34,582 nt of DNA from Lachnospiraceae bacterium (GTDB lineage: Bacteria; Bacillota; Clostridia; Lachnospirales; Lachnospiraceae): positions 1 to 34,582 of the forward strand of contig JAFQMS010000046.1 of NCBI GenBank assembly GCA_017396145.1, written 5' to 3'. A program made the position numbers and the translations under genes. This document shows positions 31,400 through 34,582 of the stretch, piece by piece. The notes below the pieces were generated by a model. That model saw only the letters and a list, made by a program, of their open reading frames with translations, ran no database searches and was not told the DNA's origin. Position 1 is the stretch's first letter. Every line of letters begins with the position of its first letter.

Positions 31400-31428
31400 T
31401 TCACATTTGAAAGAAAATGTGATATAGT
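31400..31428 (+). promoter_or_regulatory. glgCD promoter with palindrome filling the spacer
   Basis: A -35 TTCACA (31400-31405) and a -10 TATAGT (31423-31428) are separated by 17 bp. A perfect interrupted palindrome, TCACATTT-N6-AAATGTGA (31401-31422), runs from the -35 box exactly to the -10 box, so any protein bound there would block RNA polymerase. Confidence 0.7.
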
Positions 31429-31483
31429 TATAGTTACAAATACCTAGAAGTGGCATTTATGCCCTTCGGAATGGAGGAATACA

Positions 31484-32758
31484 GTGATTAGGAAAGAAAT
31501 GATAGCTATGCTTCTTGCAGGTGGCCAGGGATCACGACTTGGCGTTCTGACTTCAAGAGTAGCTAAACCGGCAGTTGCATTTGGTGGTAAGTACAGAATA
31601 ATAGATTTTGCGCTTAGTAACTGTATTAATTCGGGTGTAGATACTGTTGGTGTACTGACACAATATCAGCCATTAAGACTTAATACACATATTGGAATAG
31701 GAATTCCATGGGATTTAGATAGAAACCACGGTGGTGTTTCAATTCTCCCACCTTATGAAAAGAGCACAAGCAGTGAATGGTATACAGGAACTGCTAACGC
31801 AATTTATCAGAATATTGAATTTATGGAGTATTATAATCCTGAATATGTTCTGATATTAGGTGGTGACCATATATACAAGATGGATTATGAAGTGATGCTA
31901 GATTTCCATAAAAACAACAAAGCAGATATCACGATTGCTACAATTCCAGTTCCAATGGAAGAGGCTCATAGATTTGGTGTTGTTATTCCTGATGAGAACA
32001 AGAGGATTATGGAATTTGAAGAAAAACCAGCCAATCCAAGGAGTAATCTGGCTTCAATGGGTATATATATTTTTAGATGGGAAGTTTTAAGAGAAGCCCT
32101 TATTGCCCTAAAAGATCAGAAGTCTTGTGATTTTGGTAAACATATAATTCCATATTGTCATGAAAAGCAGCAAAGAATATTTGCCTATGAATATAATGGA
32201 TACTGGAAGGATGTTGGTACACTCCACTCATATTGGGAATCTAATATGGAACTTATTGATTTAATCCCAGAATTTAACCTATACGAAGAATTTTGGAAGA
32301 TATATACTAAAAGTGATATTATTCCACCACAGTATATTTCTGCAGATGCAAAGGTTAACAGAGCTATTATTGGAGAAGGAGCAGAGATACATGGCGAAGT
32401 TTATAACTCTGTAATAGGTTCAGGTGTTTATATTGGTCCAGGTGCAAAAGTGTGTGATTCAATAATTATGAATTCTACTAGTATCGGAGCTGGAACACAG
32501 GTTTATAAGTCTATTATTGCAGAGGGCGTTAATGTTGGAGAAAATGCTTTCTTTGGATGGGGTGATGAAACTCCTAACAAGGTGCATCCGGATATTTATG
32601 CATGTGGATTAGTAACAGTTGGTGAGAACTCGGTTATTCCTGATGGTGTGAAGATTGGTAAGAATACTGCTGTATCAGGCAAGACTTCTCATGAAGATTA
32701 TCCTAACGGAGAACTTGTAAGTGGTGAGACTTTGATAAAGGCAGGTGACGCAAGATGA
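31484..32758 (+). CDS. glgC: Glucose-1-phosphate adenylyltransferase, catalytic subunit
   Basis: A 424-residue enzyme making ADP-glucose from glucose 1-phosphate and ATP, the committed step of bacterial glycogen synthesis. The nucleotidyltransferase domain starts with [38 protein letters not shown]. The catalytic Asp is in [12 protein letters not shown], and FEEKPANP binds the sugar phosphate. The C-terminal third is a left-handed beta-helix ([26 protein letters not shown]) that usually carries allosteric control. The start codon is GTG at 31484, fixed by GGAGG 6 nt upstream. Its stop overlaps the glgD start by 4 nt (ATGA), so the subunits are translationally coupled. glgA and glgB are not in the window. 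Confidence 0.97.
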   Translation: MIRKEMIAMLLAGGQGSRLGVLTSRVAKPAVAFGGKYRIIDFALSNCINSGVDTVGVLTQYQPLRLNTHIGIGIPWDLDRNHGGVSILPPYEKSTSSEWYTGTANAIYQNIEFMEYYNPEYVLILGGDHIYKMDYEVMLDFHKNNKADITIATIPVPMEEAHRFGVVIPDENKRIMEFEEKPANPRSNLASMGIYIFRWEVLREALIALKDQKSCDFGKHIIPYCHEKQQRIFAYEYNGYWKDVGTLHSYWESNMELIDLIPEFNLYEEFWKIYTKSDIIPPQYISADAKVNRAIIGEGAEIHGEVYNSVIGSGVYIGPGAKVCDSIIMNSTSIGAGTQVYKSIIAEGVNVGENAFFGWGDETPNKVHPDIYACGLVTVGENSVIPDGVKIGKNTAVSGKTSHEDYPNGELVSGETLIKAGDAR

Positions 32759-33870
32759 GAGCGATTGGTATAGTTTTAGCAGGCGGTAACAGCAACAGAA
32801 TGAGAGAACTCTCTAACAAGCGTGCCATAGCAGCAATGCCTGTTGCAGGAAGTTACAGAGGAATTGACTTTGCAATAAGCAATATGTCTAATTCACATAT
32901 ACAGAAGGTGGCTGTACTCACACAGTACAATGCAAGATCACTTAATGAACATTTAAGTTCATCAAAGTGGTGGGATTTTGGTAGAAAACAAGGTGGATTA
33001 TACATCTTCAATCCAACTATAACATCTGATAATGGATTCTGGTACAGAGGTACAGCAGATGCTATATATCAGAATTTGACTTATCTTAGAAACAGTCATG
33101 AACCATATGTTGTTATAGCGTCAGGTGATGGAATATACAAACTTGATTTTAACAAAGTTTTGGAATATCACATTGATAAGAAAGCAGACATTACAGTTGT
33201 TATGAAACAACTTGAAGGGGAGGAAGCTAATAGATTTGGTGTACTTAAGGTTGATGGTGATAACAGAATTATAGATTTTGAAGAAAAACCTATAGTTGCC
33301 AGTACATCTTTAGTTTCCACAGGAATCTATGTAATTAGAAGAAGACTTCTTATAGAACTTTTAGAGCAGTCTCAGCAGGAAGAAAGATATGATTTTGTTA
33401 AGGATATTTTAATCAGAAACAAGAACATCCGTAAGATTTATGGATATACTATGGATGGATATTGGAGCAACATTGCCACAGTAGAGTCTTACTTCAAAAC
33501 TAATATGGACTTCCTCAATAAAGATGTACGAGATTACTTCTTTAGGGATGGAAGTATATATTCTAAGGTGGATGACCTTCCACCAGCAAAACACAATCCA
33601 GGTTCAACTGTAAAGAACTCTCTTGTAGCAAGTGGATGTATACTGAATGGATATGTTGAAAATTCAATAATATTCAAGAAGGTTTATATAGGTAATAATT
33701 GTACAATTAAGAATTCGATTATTCTTAATGATGTGCATATCGGGGATAATACTTATATTGAAAACTGCATAGTTGAAAGCAGGGATACAATTCGTGCCAA
33801 CACTTGCTATGTGGGTGAGAATGACAAGATAAAGGTTGTTGTTGAGAAGAATGAAAGATATGTTCTCTAG
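32755..33870 (+). CDS. glgD: ADP-glucose pyrophosphorylase regulatory subunit GlgD
   Basis: A 371-residue GlgC homologue forming a mixed complex with GlgC in Firmicutes. The N-terminal loop is altered ([30 protein letters not shown] in place of GGQGSRL...KPAVAFGG). The catalytic region reads [11 protein letters not shown] where GlgC has [15 protein letters not shown] is kept. The C-terminal beta-helix is shorter ([34 protein letters not shown]). GlgD proteins studied in Bacillus and Ruminococcus have little or no activity alone but modify GlgC. The gene follows glgC with a 4-nt overlap and ends at a terminator 40 nt downstream. Confidence 0.95.
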   Translation: MRAIGIVLAGGNSNRMRELSNKRAIAAMPVAGSYRGIDFAISNMSNSHIQKVAVLTQYNARSLNEHLSSSKWWDFGRKQGGLYIFNPTITSDNGFWYRGTADAIYQNLTYLRNSHEPYVVIASGDGIYKLDFNKVLEYHIDKKADITVVMKQLEGEEANRFGVLKVDGDNRIIDFEEKPIVASTSLVSTGIYVIRRRLLIELLEQSQQEERYDFVKDILIRNKNIRKIYGYTMDGYWSNIATVESYFKTNMDFLNKDVRDYFFRDGSIYSKVDDLPPAKHNPGSTVKNSLVASGCILNGYVENSIIFKKVYIGNNCTIKNSIILNDVHIGDNTYIENCIVESRDTIRANTCYVGENDKIKVVVEKNERYVL

Positions 33871-33910
33871 GAGAAGGTAGTATTGGGATTTAAAACAGAA
33901 TAATATTTGC

Positions 33911-33943
33911 AAGGGAACAGCAAAATGGGATGCTGTTCCTTTT
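33911..33943 (+). terminator. Intrinsic terminator of glgCD
   Basis: A 12-nt stem with one G-U (33911-33922 with 33931-33942) and an 8-nt loop is followed by a short T-run. It lies 40 nt past the glgD stop codon and isolates glgCD from the riboswitch promoter that follows. Confidence 0.85.
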
Positions 33944-33967
33944 GTCTTGTATAAAAAAGAATTACAC

Positions 33968-33996
33968 TTGACAAATATCAAAAACTTTAATAGAAT
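33968..33996 (+). promoter_or_regulatory. SigA-type promoter of the riboswitch transcript
   Basis: A perfect -35 TTGACA (33968-33973) and a -10 TAGAAT (33991-33996) are separated by 17 bp. Transcription would start near 34003, directly at the 5' edge of the aptamer. Confidence 0.8.
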
Positions 33997-34001
33997 TTTG
34001 A

Positions 34002-34085
34002 CAAGGGTAAACCTGCCAAAAGACAGGGACACAAAACGGCAAGTCTAAGTGTGATAAGGAATCATATATGATGGTTGAGTTGCAA
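34002..34085 (+). ncRNA. Cyclic di-GMP-I riboswitch aptamer (GEMM-I)
   Basis: The conserved GEMM-I landmarks appear in order: GGGTAAACC (34005-34013), a P2 hairpin CCTG...CAGG with an AAAAG loop standing in for GAAA, GGGACACAAAAC (consensus GGGACGCAAAGC), GTCTAAG (34043-34049), and the closing GAGTTGC (34077-34083; consensus GGGUUGC). In the second stem the usual GG/CC pairs are replaced by AA (34041-34042) with TT (34075-34076). This pair-preserving change argues for a real structure. Two consensus G residues are A here (34031 and 34036), so ligand affinity may differ. It directly precedes a terminator and a secreted protein gene. Confidence 0.88.
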
Positions 34086-34131
34086 TATAAGATATTTTCA
34101 TTAGGTTGGAAGTATTTTATATTGCTTTTTT
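34082..34131 (+). terminator. Riboswitch expression platform terminator
   Basis: 13-bp arms with one G-U (34082-34094 with 34113-34125) enclose an 18-nt loop and are followed by six T (34126-34131). The left arm begins inside the last bases of the aptamer (GC at 34082-34083), so the aptamer's closing stem and the terminator compete. Confidence 0.85.
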
Positions 34132-34252
34132 ATTTGGGTGGATAACGGCGTCGCAATACGCAATGCACAGTAGGATATGAATGTCAGTTTTTTACCACAC
34201 ACGAATAAAAGGGCGAAGTAATTGAATACAGTAATTAAGAAAGGAAAACATT
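34132..34252 (+). other. Leader between the riboswitch terminator and the secreted protein gene
   Basis: 121 nt without an open frame. It includes a small GCGT-N6-ACGC hairpin soon after the terminator and, at its end, the ribosome binding site AAAGGA about 8 nt before the ATG at 34253. No second aptamer is visible. Confidence 0.5.
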
Positions 34253-34582
34253 ATGGAAAAGGAAGTTAAGGGAACAAGTAAGATGAAGGTAGTATTAAGA
34301 ACAGCGGTTATAAGCCTTGTAATGATGCTGTGCATACTGGGATTAACAGATAATGCAAAGGCAGAAACAGTCAAGGATAGTAATGGGGTAGAGATTAGGG
34401 TTACAACAGACAAGACTGAATATAAGTCAGGTGATAGAATTAGGGCAGAGATTGTAATAACTAATAAAGGTGAAAGTACTATTGAAAATGTATCTTATAC
34501 TCAGGAAAAACTCTCTGGATGGGATATAAAACTTGGTGAAATGACAGGATATGACAATAGTGATACTGTACTTCAAGTAGGG
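34253..34582 (+). CDS. Secreted protein under riboswitch control, 3' part outside window
   Basis: The first 110 residues are visible, open to the window end. The N-terminus MEKEVKGTSKMKVVLRT is basic. A hydrophobic stretch follows (about residues 18-33, AVISLVMMLCILGLT) and then DNAKAE, which fits a signal peptidase I site after AKA. The mature part begins ETVKDSNGVEIRVTTDKTEYKSGDRIRAEIVITNKGESTIENVSYTQEK, the typical opening of a bacterial Ig-like/CARDB-type beta-sandwich used in surface proteins. There is no lipobox. Whether it is wall-anchored cannot be seen, as the C-terminus is missing. It sits behind a c-di-GMP riboswitch, which in related bacteria often controls adhesins, pili and surface enzymes. 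It is therefore probably part of the sessile/motile switch. Confidence 0.85.
   Translation, partial: MEKEVKGTSKMKVVLRTAVISLVMMLCILGLTDNAKAETVKDSNGVEIRVTTDKTEYKSGDRIRAEIVITNKGESTIENVSYTQEKLSGWDIKLGEMTGYDNSDTVLQVG

Noticed and set aside
32755..33870. GlgD as a degenerate duplicate of glgC
   Set aside because: The altered catalytic loop is typical of all GlgD regulatory subunits and the gene is intact and coupled to glgC.

Overview
The window is low-GC DNA from an anaerobic Firmicute, most likely a Lachnospiraceae/Clostridia member. The support is the gene content and signals: a glgC-glgD pair, a DnaD-like plus DnaI-like helicase-loader pair, several lipoproteins with lipoboxes, a high-molecular-weight rubredoxin, strong GGAGG ribosome binding sites, SigA-type promoters, and an asparagine/lysine/isoleucine-rich proteome. 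No rRNA, tRNA, CRISPR, phage or transposase gene is visible. It reads as ordinary chromosome with dense signals between genes.

Layout. 1-1170: small minus-strand membrane and lipoprotein genes. 1431-3161: a WYL-domain regulator and a lipoprotein as a plus-strand unit. 3258-4853: a CPA1 cation/proton antiporter with two RCK_C domains. 4902-7447: three minus-strand genes (acyltransferase, amidase with SH3b domain, glycerate kinase). 7748-9439: a zinc-ribbon/MORN-like membrane protein. 9566-16388: a plus-strand run of pth, mfd, a PrsA-like foldase lipoprotein and an alpha-amylase lipoprotein. 16480-22327: minus-strand genes for a repeat-bearing membrane protein, an ABC permease and ATPase, a PilZ protein and a cyclomaltodextrinase-type GH13 enzyme. 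22480-25720: plus-strand Hrb-type flavin/rubredoxin protein, tcdA, a small LiaF-C-like protein and an AI-2E family transporter. 25813-31041: minus-strand prs, DnaI-like and DnaD-like loaders, and murC. 31484-33870: glgC-glgD. 33968-34582: a c-di-GMP-I riboswitch with its own promoter and terminator, controlling a secreted protein gene cut by the window end.

Themes. Alpha-glucan metabolism appears three times: an extracellular amylase, an intracellular GH13_20-like enzyme, and the GlgC/GlgD ADP-glucose pyrophosphorylase. Cyclic di-GMP appears twice: a PilZ protein in the GH13 operon and a GEMM-I riboswitch about 0.15 kb downstream of glgD. Replication control appears as a cluster of DnaA boxes beside the helicase-loader operon, whose mRNA has an unusually long leader that can fold.

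The observations most worth following are: (1) the riboswitch, whose terminator shares bases with the aptamer and so predicts an ON switch; (2) a 15-bp perfect terminator-like hairpin that contains the amidase start codon; (3) the DnaA-box cluster and structured leader at the dnaD-like gene; (4) a Gly in place of the near-invariant GH13 Arg in the cyclomaltodextrinase; (5) palindromes placed exactly on the glgC and GH13 promoters. I see no wholly new multi-gene system here. The novelty, if any, is regulatory.
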